From Streptomyces tsukubensis (GTDB lineage Bacteria; Actinomycetota; Actinomycetes; Streptomycetales; Streptomycetaceae), in the NCBI RefSeq assembly GCF_003932715.1, contig NZ_CP020700.1, positions 4,982,501 through 5,046,500 on the forward strand: 64,000 nucleotides of DNA. Reading direction: 5' to 3'. Of this stretch, positions 16,847 through 26,641 are shown in pieces. Below the pieces are notes generated by a model that did no database searches, had not been told where the DNA came from, and was given only the letters and a program-made list of their open reading frames with translations. Position 1 is the first letter of the stretch. Every line of letters starts with the position of its first letter. The translations under genes and the position numbers were made by a program.

Positions 16847-16866
16847 CACCCGTCCGGGGACGGGTG
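16847..16866. promoter_or_regulatory. Hairpin in the purN upstream region
   Basis: CACCCGTCC (16847-16855) and GGACGGGTG (16858-16866) form a 9-bp perfect stem in the 268-base divergent spacer. Further on, TTGAGG (16970-16975) and TACGAC (16992-16997), 16 bases apart, could be a vegetative promoter for purN; if so, the hairpin is upstream of the transcript and acts at the DNA level. No ZTP or purine riboswitch is visible here. Confidence 0.3.
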
Positions 16867-17034
16867 GTTGTCCCCTGACGCTACCTCCCGGGCGCGCCCC
16901 CGTCCCGTGGGGGCCTTCCTGTGTGCCGGTATCGTTGCTGACGGTCGGCCCTTTCGTAGAGTTCCCCGTATTGAGGGGCGCGATTCGTTTGTACGACCAC
17001 ACAAAGTCGAGCCGTACACGAAAGAGATCCCGCC

Positions 17035-17664
17035 GTGGCCCCCGCCCCTGCCCGCCCCGCGCGCATCGTCGTCCTCGTCTCCGGTTCCGGTACGAATCTC
17101 CAGGCCCTGCTGGATGCCATCGCCGACGACCCGGAGGGCTTCGGCGCCCGGATCGTCGCCGTCGGAGCCGACCGGACCGGTATCGCCGGTCTGGAGCGGG
17201 CCGAGCGCGCCGGGCTGCCGACGTACGTCTGCCGGGTCAAGGACTATGCGACCCGGGAGGCCTGGGACCGTGCGCTGGCCGAGGCCACCGCCGCGTACGA
17301 GCCCGACCTCGTCGTCTCGGCGGGCTTTATGAAGATCGTGGGCAAGGAGTTCCTCGCCCGTTTCGGCGGGCGCTGCGTCAATACGCACCCCGCCCTGCTG
17401 CCCAGTTTTCCCGGCGCCCACGGAGTGCGTGACGCACTCGCGTACGGCGCCAAGGTCACCGGGTGCACCGTCCACTTCGTCGACGACGGCGTCGACACCG
17501 GCCCGATCATCGCGCAGGGCGCGGTGGCGGTCCGGGACGAGGACGACGAAGCCGCTCTGCACGAGCGCATCAAGGAAATCGAGCGCGCGCTGCTCGTCGA
17601 GGTCGTCGGCCGACTGGCCCGTGACGGCTATCGCATCGAGGGACGAAAGGTTGTTTTCCCGTGA
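17035..17664 (+). CDS. purN: Phosphoribosylglycinamide formyltransferase 1
   Basis: This 209-residue PurN transfers the formyl group of 10-formyl-THF to GAR in purine synthesis. The N-terminal [16 protein letters not shown] binds the phosphoribosyl group. [12 protein letters not shown] supplies the catalytic His and folate loop, and [13 protein letters not shown] completes the active site (conserved Asp). The GTG start at 17035 lies behind AAAGAGAT. The stop overlaps the purH GTG (GTGA at 17661-17664), so the two enzymes are translationally coupled. Confidence 0.97.
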   Translation: MAPAPARPARIVVLVSGSGTNLQALLDAIADDPEGFGARIVAVGADRTGIAGLERAERAGLPTYVCRVKDYATREAWDRALAEATAAYEPDLVVSAGFMKIVGKEFLARFGGRCVNTHPALLPSFPGAHGVRDALAYGAKVTGCTVHFVDDGVDTGPIIAQGAVAVRDEDDEAALHERIKEIERALLVEVVGRLARDGYRIEGRKVVFP

Positions 17665-19235
17665 CTGTTGAGGCTGCCCCGAGCGGCAAGCGGCCCATCC
17701 GGCGGGCGCTGGTCAGCGTGTACGACAAGACGGGTCTGGAGGAGCTCGCCCGCGGTCTGCACGGAGCGGGCGTCCAGCTCGTGTCCACCGGCTCGACCGC
17801 CGGGCGGATCGCCGCGGCCGGGGTGCCGGTCGTCAAGGTCGAGGATCTGACCGGTTTCCCCGAGTGCCTGGACGGCCGGGTCAAGACGCTGCACCCGCGC
17901 GTCCACGCCGGAATCCTCGCCGATCTGCGCCTCGACGCGCACCGCGAGCAGCTGGAGGAGCTGGGGGTCGAGCCCTTCGACCTGGTCGTGGTGAACCTCT
18001 ACCCGTTCCGGGCGACCGTCGCGTCCGGCGCCGACTACGACGAGTGCGTCGAGCAGATCGACATCGGCGGCCCGTCGATGGTCCGCGCCGCCGCCAAGAA
18101 CCACCCCTCGGTCGCGGTCGTCACCAGCCCCGGCCGGTACGCGGACGTGCTCGCCGCGGTCGCGGACGGCGGCTTCGACCTGACCGCCCGCCGCGGTCTG
18201 GCCGCCGAGGCGTTCGCCCACACCGCCGCGTACGACGTGGACGTCGCCAACTGGTTCGCGGCCCAGGCCCCGGCGGCGGAGTCCGGTGAGGACTTCCCCG
18301 AGTTCCTGGGGGCGGCCTACCGGCGGGCCGGTGTGCTGCGGTACGGCGAGAACCCGCACCAGGGCGCCGCGCTGTACGTCGACGGTACGGGCGGTCTGCC
18401 CGGCGCCGAGCAGTTGCACGGCAAGGAGATGTCGTACAACAACTACACGGACACCGAGGCCGCCTGGCGTGCCGCCTTCGACCACACCGAGCCGTGCGTC
18501 GCGATCATCAAGCACGCCAATCCGTGCGGGATCGCGATCGGCGCGGACGTCGCCGATGCGCACCGCAAGGCGCACGCCTGCGACCCGCTGTCCGCCTTCG
18601 GCGGTGTGATCGCGGTCAACCGTCCGGTGTCGGTGGCGATGGCCGAGCAGGTCGCGGAGGTCTTCACCGAGGTCATCGTGGCCCCGGGGTACGAGGACGG
18701 CGCGGTCGAGGTGCTCGCCAGGAAGAAGAACATCCGGGTCCTGCGGTGCGCGGACGCGCCCTCCTCGCCGGTCGAGCTGAAGCTCATCGAGGGCGGTGCG
18801 CTGCTCCAGGCCACCGACCGGCTCCAGGCCGACGGCGACGCCCCGGAGAACTGGACCCTGGCGGCCGGCGAACCGCTGTCGGAGGCCGAGCTGGCGGAGC
18901 TGGCCTTCGCCTGGCGGGCCTGCCGCGCGGTCAAGTCGAACGCGATCCTGCTCGCCAAGGACGGCGCGTCCGTCGGCGTCGGCATGGGCCAGGTCAACCG
19001 GGTCGACTCGGCAAAGCTGGCGGTCGAGCGGGCGGGGGAGGAGCGGGCCCGGGGCTCGTACGCCGCGTCCGACGCGTTCTTCCCGTTCCCGGACGGCGCG
19101 GAGATCCTGATCGCCGCCGGGGTCCGGGCGATCGTCCAGCCGGGCGGTTCGGTCCGCGACGAGCTGGTGGTCGAGGCGGCCCGGAAGGCGGGCGCGACGA
19201 TGTACTTCACCGGGACGCGCCACTTCTTCCACTGA
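17661..19235 (+). CDS. purH: Bifunctional AICAR transformylase / IMP cyclohydrolase
   Basis: This 524-residue protein has the N-terminal MGS-like IMP cyclohydrolase domain ([35 protein letters not shown]). The C-terminal AICARFT domain includes [24 protein letters not shown] and [10 protein letters not shown]. It performs the last two steps of IMP synthesis, using 10-formyl-THF. The length is normal. It starts with GTG, coupled to purN, and a 15-bp hairpin at 19276-19315 follows. Confidence 0.97.
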   Translation: MTVEAAPSGKRPIRRALVSVYDKTGLEELARGLHGAGVQLVSTGSTAGRIAAAGVPVVKVEDLTGFPECLDGRVKTLHPRVHAGILADLRLDAHREQLEELGVEPFDLVVVNLYPFRATVASGADYDECVEQIDIGGPSMVRAAAKNHPSVAVVTSPGRYADVLAAVADGGFDLTARRGLAAEAFAHTAAYDVDVANWFAAQAPAAESGEDFPEFLGAAYRRAGVLRYGENPHQGAALYVDGTGGLPGAEQLHGKEMSYNNYTDTEAAWRAAFDHTEPCVAIIKHANPCGIAIGADVADAHRKAHACDPLSAFGGVIAVNRPVSVAMAEQVAEVFTEVIVAPGYEDGAVEVLARKKNIRVLRCADAPSSPVELKLIEGGALLQATDRLQADGDAPENWTLAAGEPLSEAELAELAFAWRACRAVKSNAILLAKDGASVGVGMGQVNRVDSAKLAVERAGEERARGSYAASDAFFPFPDGAEILIAAGVRAIVQPGGSVRDELVVEAARKAGATMYFTGTRHFFH

Positions 19236-19275
19236 TCCCCGCCGACGGCCGGCCGTGCGGCCGCCCGTGGACATA

Positions 19276-19315
19276 CGGAAGGCCGCACACCCCGGGGAGG
19301 GTGTGCGGCCTTCCG
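19276..19315. terminator. Terminator between purH and the RDD gene
   Basis: CGGAAGGCCGCACAC (19276-19290) pairs perfectly with 19301-19315 around a 10-base loop, and CTTTC follows. The flanking genes converge on it, so it can act in both directions. Confidence 0.8.
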
Positions 19316-19493
19316 CTTTCGGGCCCGCGATCCGGCGGCTGCCGTCCGGCGTGCGGCGGTCCGGGGCGAGCGGTGCCCCGGACGGCACGCGGCGGACGGT
19401 ACGGCGCCCGGCCCCTCGGGGGCGGTGCGCCGGGCCGCCGGACCCGGTCACCCGGCTTCGGACGCCGTCGGCCCGTACCCGGGCCGCCGGGGT

Positions 19494-20135
19494 TCAGACC
19501 TTGATGACGACGGTGGCGCAGACCTTGTCCGCGAAGGTCTGCTTCTTCTCGTCCCACAGCGGCCACAGATAGCCGAGGTAGCACGGGATCGCGTCCAGGA
19601 TGTGGGCGAGCTGGCGGACGAAGGACATACCGAAGCCGATGGTCGCGCCGTCGCTCTGGCGGAGCACCTTGATGCCCAGGGCCTTCTTGCCCGGGGTCTG
19701 GCCGGTGCTGCCCTCCTGCACCCGCAGCCACACGAACAGACCGATGGCGACCACGAAGGACGCCATGAGCAGCGCCATCGAATCGGTCGCGATGGCGATC
19801 GTGTTGAGGATGAAGTACGGGACCGAGCTGATCAGTCCGTCGATCAGGGTGGCACCGAGGCGCAGCCCCCAGTGCGCGAACTCCGGCATGCCCCCGTAGC
19901 CCGTGTCCCCGGGGTAGCCGCCGTAGGGCTGGACGGGGGTGGTCGGGGGCTGCGGGTAGCCGTACTGCGGCTGGTCGTAAGGCTGCTGGCCGTACTGCGG
20001 CTGGCCCTGCTGGGGGTAGCCGTAACCGGGCTGGCCGCCCGCGGGCTGGCCGTAACCCGGGTTCTGGCCGTAGCCCTGACCCTGGCCCTGACCGGGCTGC
20101 TGGCCGTAAGGATTGTTGGGGTCGCCGAAACTCAT
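19494..20135 (-). CDS. RDD family membrane protein
   Basis: This 213-residue protein begins with a ~75-residue Gln/Gly/Tyr/Pro repeat region (units such as [11 protein letters not shown]). A C-terminal RDD domain follows: [45 protein letters not shown] and [18 protein letters not shown]. The classical first Arg-Asp-Asp is represented by [12 protein letters not shown] proteins are predicted transporters or membrane anchors of unknown substrate. The ATG at 20135 has a strong GGAGGAAA upstream. It ends against purH and starts divergent from folD. Confidence 0.82.
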   Translation of the reverse strand: MSFGDPNNPYGQQPGQGQGQGYGQNPGYGQPAGGQPGYGYPQQGQPQYGQQPYDQPQYGYPQPPTTPVQPYGGYPGDTGYGGMPEFAHWGLRLGATLIDGLISSVPYFILNTIAIATDSMALLMASFVVAIGLFVWLRVQEGSTGQTPGKKALGIKVLRQSDGATIGFGMSFVRQLAHILDAIPCYLGYLWPLWDEKKQTFADKVCATVVIKV

Positions 20136-20563
20136 GGCGGGATTTCCTCCGTTGAACAGGCGCGGGGACGGCGCGGTCCGTGCGGGAGGAAGGACAGGCA
20201 AGAACATGAAGCGCCATGGAGACCACCGAGAACGAAGGCCATGGCGAACATGGAGTGGCTTTGCGGACATCCCCCCGAATCCGCCGCGACACGTTAACCA
20301 CATCATCGTCCTGTTCGATTCGATGTCTTGTCCAGCCGCAAAGCCGAGCGTTGTGCAAGTGCAACGTCGAATTCCGGGGCAATCCGGACGCCGCGGACCG
20401 GTCGGGCCCGCGCCACGATTCCGTACCGATACGGCGGGGGCCGCCCCGGGGGCCCTCGTGTGCCGGGCCCGTACCCCTCCGTGACTGCCCTTGCGGACGC
20501 CGGACCGTCCGCTCCCCGGACCGGAATTGGAACCGGGCAGGGTCCATCCGCGAGGATGGGGGT
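20136..20563. other. Divergent spacer between the RDD gene and folD
   Basis: This 428-base region must hold both promoters. Around 20285-20380 it is noticeably richer in A/T. It contains CGTTG-N8-CAACG at 20349-20366, with a tandem GTGCAA pair inside, a candidate operator. The stretch 20380-20480 is G/C-rich with short inverted segments (GGGGGCC near 20440). No small gene with a credible ribosome binding site is seen, and no ZTP riboswitch precedes folD. Confidence 0.4.
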
Positions 20564-21427
20564 ATGACCGCCCAGATTCTCGATGGCAAGGCCACCGCAG
20601 CAGCGATCAAGTCCGAACTGACCGCCCGCGTGGCGGCGCTCAAGGAGAAGGGAGTGGTCCCGGGGCTCGGCACCCTCCTCGTCGGAGACGACCCGGGCAG
20701 CCGCTGGTACGTCAACGGCAAGCACCGCGACTGCGCGCAGGTCGGCATCGCCTCCATCCAGCGCGAACTCCCCGAAACCGCCACTCAGGAAGACATCGAG
20801 GCGGTCGTCCGGGAACTCAACGAGAACCCCGAGTGCACCGGCTACATCGTCCAGCTCCCGCTCCCCAAGGGCATCGACACCAACCGGGTCCTGGAGCTGA
20901 TGGACCCGGCGAAGGACGCCGACGGGCTGCACCCCACCAGCCTGGGCCGACTGGTCCTCGGCGTGCCCGGGCCGCTGCCCTGCACCCCGTACGGCATCGT
21001 GCAGCTGCTGCGCCGCCACGGTGTGGAGATCAACGGCGCGAACGTGGTGGTCGTCGGCCGCGGCATCACCATCGGGCGGCCCATGCCGCTGGTGCTCACC
21101 CGCAAGTCGGAGAACGCGACCGTGACGCAGTGCCACACCGGTACGCGTGATCTGTCCGCGCATCTGAAGCAGGCGGACATCATCGTCGCCGCCGCCGGGG
21201 TGCCGCATCTGGTCAAGCCGGAGGATGTGAAGCCGGGCGCCGCGGTGCTCGACGTCGGCGTCAGCCGTGACGAGAACGGCAAGATCGTCGGAGATGTGCA
21301 CCCCGGGGTCGCGGAGGTCGCGGGCTGGGTCGCCCCGAACCCTGGCGGCGTCGGCCCGATGACCCGCGCCCAGCTGCTGGTGAACGTGGTCGAGGCGGCG
21401 GAGCGCGCGGCCGACGCGGGGAACTGA
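20564..21427 (+). CDS. folD: Bifunctional methylenetetrahydrofolate dehydrogenase / cyclohydrolase
   Basis: This 287-residue FolD interconverts methylene-, methenyl- and formyl-THF using NADP. Motifs are [17 protein letters not shown] (catalytic Lys in YVxxK), [17 protein letters not shown] and the dinucleotide site [13 protein letters not shown]. The latter has GRG where many FolD proteins have GRS. The ATG at 20564 gives the standard [12 protein letters not shown] start. The product supplies 10-formyl-THF to PurN and PurH. A DUF3017 gene follows after 18 bases, probably co-transcribed. Confidence 0.96.
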   Translation: MTAQILDGKATAAAIKSELTARVAALKEKGVVPGLGTLLVGDDPGSRWYVNGKHRDCAQVGIASIQRELPETATQEDIEAVVRELNENPECTGYIVQLPLPKGIDTNRVLELMDPAKDADGLHPTSLGRLVLGVPGPLPCTPYGIVQLLRRHGVEINGANVVVVGRGITIGRPMPLVLTRKSENATVTQCHTGTRDLSAHLKQADIIVAAAGVPHLVKPEDVKPGAAVLDVGVSRDENGKIVGDVHPGVAEVAGWVAPNPGGVGPMTRAQLLVNVVEAAERAADAGN

Positions 21428-21445
21428 GAGCGGAGGAGACCGGCC

Positions 21446-22255
21446 ATGGCCGTACGGACGAACGACGACCGGGAGACGGGCGCGGGCACCGGCGATGGTG
21501 AGCGGCCGCCCGCGGCCGCCGACGGCCCGGCGCAGGACATCGGCGGCGACGGCAGCGGGGCGTCCGCCGCCGGCTCCGGGAGCAGCGGTACGGATCCGGG
21601 TCCCGGCCCCGATACGGACCGGGACGCTGCGGCTGCGGACGCCCCCTCCGGCGAGAGCCCGGACGGGACCTCCGGCGAGAGCGGCGGGACCTCCGGTGAA
21701 GCTTCCGGCGGGCCGTCCGGCGCAGGTGGCGAGGCCGCCGGGGCCGATGCCGATGCCGAGGCCGATACCGGGGGCGATTCCGATTCCGCGTCCGATTCGG
21801 GTTCCGGATCGGGGGCCGGGGGCGACAGCACCGGCAGCGGTACGGGCTCCTCCCGGCGTCCGCCCGCGCTGACCACGGACACCGCGCGGCCGGAGGGCGG
21901 CGGCCGGGCCGCACCCGGCGACGCCCCCGCCCCCGCCCGGCAGTGGCCGCTGCTCACCGTGCTCGGTCTGGTCGGTCTCGGTCTGGTGATCGTGGGCCTC
22001 GACCCGTTCCCCGAGGCCTCCCGGGTCGGCATGCTGCTGATCGGTCTCTCCCTGATCGGTGCCGCCGTGATGCGGCGGATGATCCCGTCGGTCGGCATGC
22101 TGGCGGTACGGTCCCGCTTCACGGACATGGCCACGTACGGCGTGCTGGGCACGGTGATTTCGCTGCTCGCGCTGATGGTGCAGCCCGAGCCGTGGCTCCA
22201 GGTCCCCTTCCTGGAGGACGTGGTCCACTTCCTCGTCGGCCGCGAGACCGACTGA
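21446..22255 (+). CDS. DUF3017 membrane protein
   Basis: This is a 269-residue protein. The first ~165 residues are an acidic, Gly/Ser/Asp/Ala-rich disordered region with repeats such as SDSASDSGSGS. The C-terminal DUF3017 domain has three hydrophobic helices: LLTVLGLVGLGLVIVGL, VGMLLIGLSLIGAAV and YGVLGTVISLLALMV. It closely follows folD, the usual arrangement in Streptomyces. The ATG at 21446 has GGAGGAGA upstream. The function is unknown. The N-terminal region is longer than I would expect for the family. Confidence 0.8.
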   Translation: MAVRTNDDRETGAGTGDGERPPAAADGPAQDIGGDGSGASAAGSGSSGTDPGPGPDTDRDAAAADAPSGESPDGTSGESGGTSGEASGGPSGAGGEAAGADADAEADTGGDSDSASDSGSGSGAGGDSTGSGTGSSRRPPALTTDTARPEGGGRAAPGDAPAPARQWPLLTVLGLVGLGLVIVGLDPFPEASRVGMLLIGLSLIGAAVMRRMIPSVGMLAVRSRFTDMATYGVLGTVISLLALMVQPEPWLQVPFLEDVVHFLVGRETD

Positions 22256-22540
22256 GCGGAAGCCGCCGCCCGCGGTGCGGCGAAGACGCAGCCCCCGGCG
22301 CCCGCCGGCCTCGACGCGAGGACGGCGGGCGCCGCCGTGTTCCGTCTCCTCGCGGGCCGTTGCGACCTGTGGCAGGGCCGTGACGGTCACACCCCGGTGT
22401 GATCGTCGGTCCGGGATGGGAGACTGGAGCGCCGGACCGGAGGGCGCGCGGTACGGGGAGCCGCGCCGTCGCCGCGGGCGAGCCGCCGCCCGTTCCGGAC
22501 CGCGACCGTGCGGGAGTGCCGGGGAGTAGGGGGTAGGACA

Positions 22541-23995
22541 TTGCCTCAGTGGAAGGCGCTGCCGGAGGGGCTCGACCCGGACATCCGGGAGCTCACCGAG
22601 CAACTGCGCCGGATCGTCGACGGCAGCGGGCTCGATTTGGCCGGGCTCTCCGTCGCGACCGGCTTCGGCGTCACGTCGTGGGAGCGGTATCTCGACGGGC
22701 GGATCCTGCCGCCGCAGCGGGCCGTCGCTGCGCTCGCGGAGCGGACCGGAACCGGGATCGACGGGCTGACCTCCCTGCGGGCGCGGGCCGAACGGGCCTG
22801 GCACCGGCTGGAGGCGGGCCGGGACCGGGCGACGGAGCAGCTGAGGGTGGCGCGGACCCGGGAGTGGGCCTCGGTTCCCAAGCCCAAACCGGCGGCGGCA
22901 TCGCCGTCCGTACCCGGGGCGCCCGCCGCCCCGGCCGCTGACCGGTCCGGTCCGGACCCGCTCGGCCCCGACCCGCTGGGCATGGACCCGCTGGGCATGG
23001 ATCCGCTGGGCATGGATCCGCTCGGGCCGGAGCCCCTCGGATCGGGGTCTTCCGGCCCCGAGTCGGTCGGCCCGGCGACGACGAGTACCGGCATGCCCGC
23101 CGCGGGCGCGCGGTCGGCCGAGCATTCCGGGTCCTCCGGGAGTGCAGCGGGTGCCGGTGCGGACTCCGGGCCGTCCCCCTGGAACGCCGTGCTGATCGAC
23201 GACGGCGGACCGGCGACCCCGCCGCAGGCCTTCGTCGTGCCCGAAGGAGGCGGCCGGGCGGCCGCGCGCCGGGCCCGGCGCGCCGCGGAAGCCGCCGCGG
23301 CGGCCGCCGCCGGAGGCCCCCCGCCGTCCGAGGCCGAGGCCACCACGCCCACCAGCGCGCCCGGTTCGGGTTCCGGTTCTTCCTCCGCTCCTGCCTCCGG
23401 CTCCGGTTCGGGTTCGGGTTCCGGTTCTGGTTCCCGGCCGGGCTCCGGGTCCTCCGGGCTCGACAAGCGGCGGATCGTGCTGTTCCTGTCCGGAGTCGCC
23501 GGGGCACTTGCACTGATCGTGGCGGCCGTCCTGTTCACCGATCTCGGTGCGACCGGCGGCAAGCCCACCGCCGGGGACCGCGACCGGACCGAGCCCGTGG
23601 CCAAGGTCCCGCCCTCGCCCTCCCGGAGCGCCGGCGGCAGTCCGTCCGCGCCCCCGGCGGGCGTCAAGTGCACCGGTGCGGAGTGCACGGGCAAGAACCC
23701 CGAGGACATGGGGTGCGGGGGTAACTACGCGCGGACGGTGTCCCAGGCGACCGTGGGCAAGGCCCGTATCGAGGTCCGGTTCAGCCAGGTCTGCCAGGCC
23801 GCCTGGGCCCGGCTGGTGGACGCGTCGACCGGCGACTCCGTCAATATCAGCGTCGGCGGGAAGGGCCGCCAGACCGGCACGGTCAACGGCGAGAGCGACG
23901 CCTACACCCCGATGACGGCGTCCGGCAGGGGCTCGGACGCGAAGGCGTGCGCCGAACTGACGAACGGCACCACGGCCTGCACGGTCGTCCAGTAG
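22541..23995 (+). CDS. XRE-type HTH protein with membrane segment and DUF2690-like C-terminus
   Basis: This 484-residue protein starts at TTG 22541, giving the family-typical start MPQWKALPEGLDP; AGGGGGT lies about eight bases upstream. Residues 15-65 form an HTH (LDLAGLSVATGFGVTSWERY). A long Pro/Ser/Gly-rich linker includes a tandem PLGMD repeat and a GSGSGS tract. One membrane helix (IVLFLSGVAGALALIVAAVL) leads to an extracellular domain with paired Cys (CTGAECTG, CGGNYARTV), matching DUF2690. This suggests a membrane-spanning regulator with an external sensor. The promoter probably lies in the 285-base gap after DUF3017. Confidence 0.75.
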   Translation: MPQWKALPEGLDPDIRELTEQLRRIVDGSGLDLAGLSVATGFGVTSWERYLDGRILPPQRAVAALAERTGTGIDGLTSLRARAERAWHRLEAGRDRATEQLRVARTREWASVPKPKPAAASPSVPGAPAAPAADRSGPDPLGPDPLGMDPLGMDPLGMDPLGPEPLGSGSSGPESVGPATTSTGMPAAGARSAEHSGSSGSAAGAGADSGPSPWNAVLIDDGGPATPPQAFVVPEGGGRAAARRARRAAEAAAAAAAGGPPPSEAEATTPTSAPGSGSGSSSAPASGSGSGSGSGSGSRPGSGSSGLDKRRIVLFLSGVAGALALIVAAVLFTDLGATGGKPTAGDRDRTEPVAKVPPSPSRSAGGSPSAPPAGVKCTGAECTGKNPEDMGCGGNYARTVSQATVGKARIEVRFSQVCQAAWARLVDASTGDSVNISVGGKGRQTGTVNGESDAYTPMTASGRGSDAKACAELTNGTTACTVVQ

Positions 23996-24077
23996 CCGGA
24001 CCGGGGACGGAGCCCACCCGGACGGAGTGAGCAAGGCAACGAGGGGCTGGCGGATCGCGGCGGCACGGGTCGGATAG

Positions 24078-25223
<1,146 letters not shown>

Positions 25224-25240
25224 GCCTTCCCCATCGCGAA

Positions 25241-25285
25241 CGGACCCCGGGTCCGGCACCGTCCCGGTGCCGGACCCGGGGTCCG
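25241..25285. terminator. Strong terminator between mdh and the SDR gene
   Basis: A perfect 20-bp stem (25241-25260 with 25266-25285) has a 5-base loop GTCCC. It lies between convergent genes, so it should stop transcription from both sides. Confidence 0.85.
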
Positions 25286-25333
25286 CTGCGTACGGCCCCG
25301 CCACCCGTCGCGGCGGCGATCCGGAGCCGTCCG

Positions 25334-26197
25334 TTACGCGCCGTAGCCCTCGGGTGCCGGTACGGCGCGTTCCGCCGCACGGCTCGTGGACTCCCAGGCC
25401 CGCCAGGTCTCCAGGCGGGCCTCCGTGGTGCTCATGGCCACGTCGAACGCCAGGCCGCCCAGCAGCAGCCGCAGCGGCGGATCGTCGGACGCAACCAGCT
25501 CCATGACGGCCTCCGCGGCGAGTTCGGGAAGGCTGTCGCGGGAGGCCTCGGCGAACTGCTCCTGGAGTTCGGTGCGGAGGTCCGCATAGACGTCCAGCGG
25601 CTCCGTCATGGTCATGCCCTTGGTGTAGAGGCCGGTCCAGTAGCCGCCGGGTTCGACGATCGTCACCTTGACGCCGAACTGCGCGGTCTCGGCCGCGAGG
25701 GATTCGCTCAGTCCTTCCAGCGCGAATTTGCTCGCGCTGTACAGGCCGGTCAGGGCGAAGCCGCCGAGGGCGCCGATGCTGGAGATCTGCAGGATGTGCC
25801 CGCTGCGGCGGGCCCGCAGATGGGGCAGGACCGCCTGGCTGACCCAGAGCGCCCCGAAGAAGTTGGTCTCCAGCTGGGCGCGGGCCTGGTCCTCGGTGAA
25901 CTCCTCGACCATGCCCATCGCCAGGAATCCCGCGTTGTTGACGACCACGTCGAGCCGGCCGAAGTGGGCGACGGCGCGGTCGACGGCCGCCACGACGGCG
26001 GCGCGGTCGGTGACGTCGAGGGGGAGGGCGAGCAGACGCTCCGGCCCGTACTTCTCGGCCAGTCCGTCCAGCGGTGCGATATCGCGGGCGACGGCGGTGA
26101 CCCGGTCGCCTGCGGCGAGGGCGGCTTCGGCGAAGGCCCGGCCCAGGCCACGGCCGGCACCGGTGACGAACCAGACGCGGTCGGGGGAAGTGGTCAC
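25334..26197 (-). CDS. Short-chain dehydrogenase/reductase
   Basis: This is a 287-residue classical SDR. The cofactor motif TGAGRGLG is at 12-19, NNAG at 87-90, Ser at 140 and YSASK at 153-157 as the catalytic Tyr/Lys pair. The substrate is not predictable. The GTG at 26197 follows AAGGAG and gives a compact N-terminus; the longer upstream frame lacks a ribosome binding site. Two palindromes of the AGACG-N3-CGTCT type lie just upstream, so it is probably repressed by a TetR- or MarR-type protein encoded elsewhere. Confidence 0.9.
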   Translation of the reverse strand: MTTSPDRVWFVTGAGRGLGRAFAEAALAAGDRVTAVARDIAPLDGLAEKYGPERLLALPLDVTDRAAVVAAVDRAVAHFGRLDVVVNNAGFLAMGMVEEFTEDQARAQLETNFFGALWVSQAVLPHLRARRSGHILQISSIGALGGFALTGLYSASKFALEGLSESLAAETAQFGVKVTIVEPGGYWTGLYTKGMTMTEPLDVYADLRTELQEQFAEASRDSLPELAAEAVMELVASDDPPLRLLLGGLAFDVAMSTTEARLETWRAWESTSRAAERAVPAPEGYGA

Positions 26198-26229
26198 AGC
26201 GGGCTCCTTCGCGGTACACGAACCGACAC

Positions 26230-26246
26230 CGAGACGGGGCGTCTCG
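26230..26246. promoter_or_regulatory. Operator palindrome 1 upstream of the SDR gene
   Basis: CGAGACGGGGCGTCTCG is a perfect 7-bp-arm palindrome with a 3-base centre. It lies about 33 bases upstream of the SDR start, where it would cover the promoter or transcription start. A second copy of the core is at 26288-26300. Confidence 0.6.
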
Positions 26247-26287
26247 TTTCGTGAGGGAGACGGTACGTCACGATCGGAAAGAAGGCA

Positions 26288-26300
26288 AGACGGATCGTCT
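26288..26300. promoter_or_regulatory. Operator palindrome 2 upstream of the SDR gene
   Basis: AGACGGATCGTCT repeats the AGACG-N3-CGTCT core of the first palindrome, 55 bases away centre to centre. Two sites of equal design point to a dimeric repressor. No regulator gene lies beside them. The remainder of the 26301-26460 spacer shows no gene. Confidence 0.5.
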
Positions 26301-26460
26301 CGTCTCGTCATATCGGCCGGGTGTGGACCACTCGCGGGAGGTGAAAGTTCTTTCATCGGGGGGCCGTGAGGGGAAGATCCGGCCGCCCCTTGTGGCCGGT
26401 CAGGCCCCCTGGCGTGCCCAAATGCCCCGGGATGGCAAAGAGGTGGGAATCACGGAGTAA

Positions 26461-26502
26461 AGGTCCAGACCTATTGACGGGTTGGTCTAGTCCTCTTAAT
26501 GT
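26461..26502 (+). promoter_or_regulatory. Chitinase promoter with paired dre-like repeats
   Basis: Two 12-bp elements, AGGTCCAGACCT (26461-26472) and TGGTCTAGTCCT (26483-26494), flank a -35 box TTGACG (26474-26479). A -10 box TAATGT (26497-26502) follows after 17 bases. Paired 12-bp repeats of the TGGTCTAGACCT type overlapping the promoter are established for Streptomyces chitinase genes and match the core of the DasR-responsive element. Repression by DasR, relieved by GlcNAc-derived signals, is the likely control. Confidence 0.72.
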
Positions 26503-26641
26503 CTCGTTCACCTCTACGGATCCGGCCCCGGCGCTGTGTGCACCCCGGGGCCAACGAGCCCACCCCCCATGCGAGTTGTGCAAGGCCGAACACCCTGCGT
26601 CCCCCGGAGGGATGCGGGCCCCCCACCAGGAGGATCCGAAC

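Noticed and set aside
16767..17034. ZTP riboswitch upstream of purN
   Set aside because: The invariant GACTGGCG and CCGCCTGGG blocks are absent; only a simple hairpin is seen.
20303..24034. 1243-codon open frame on the minus strand
   Set aside because: It lies opposite folD, the DUF3017 gene and the HTH/DUF2690 gene, and its translation is G/A/R-rich shadow sequence of the kind GC-rich third positions create.
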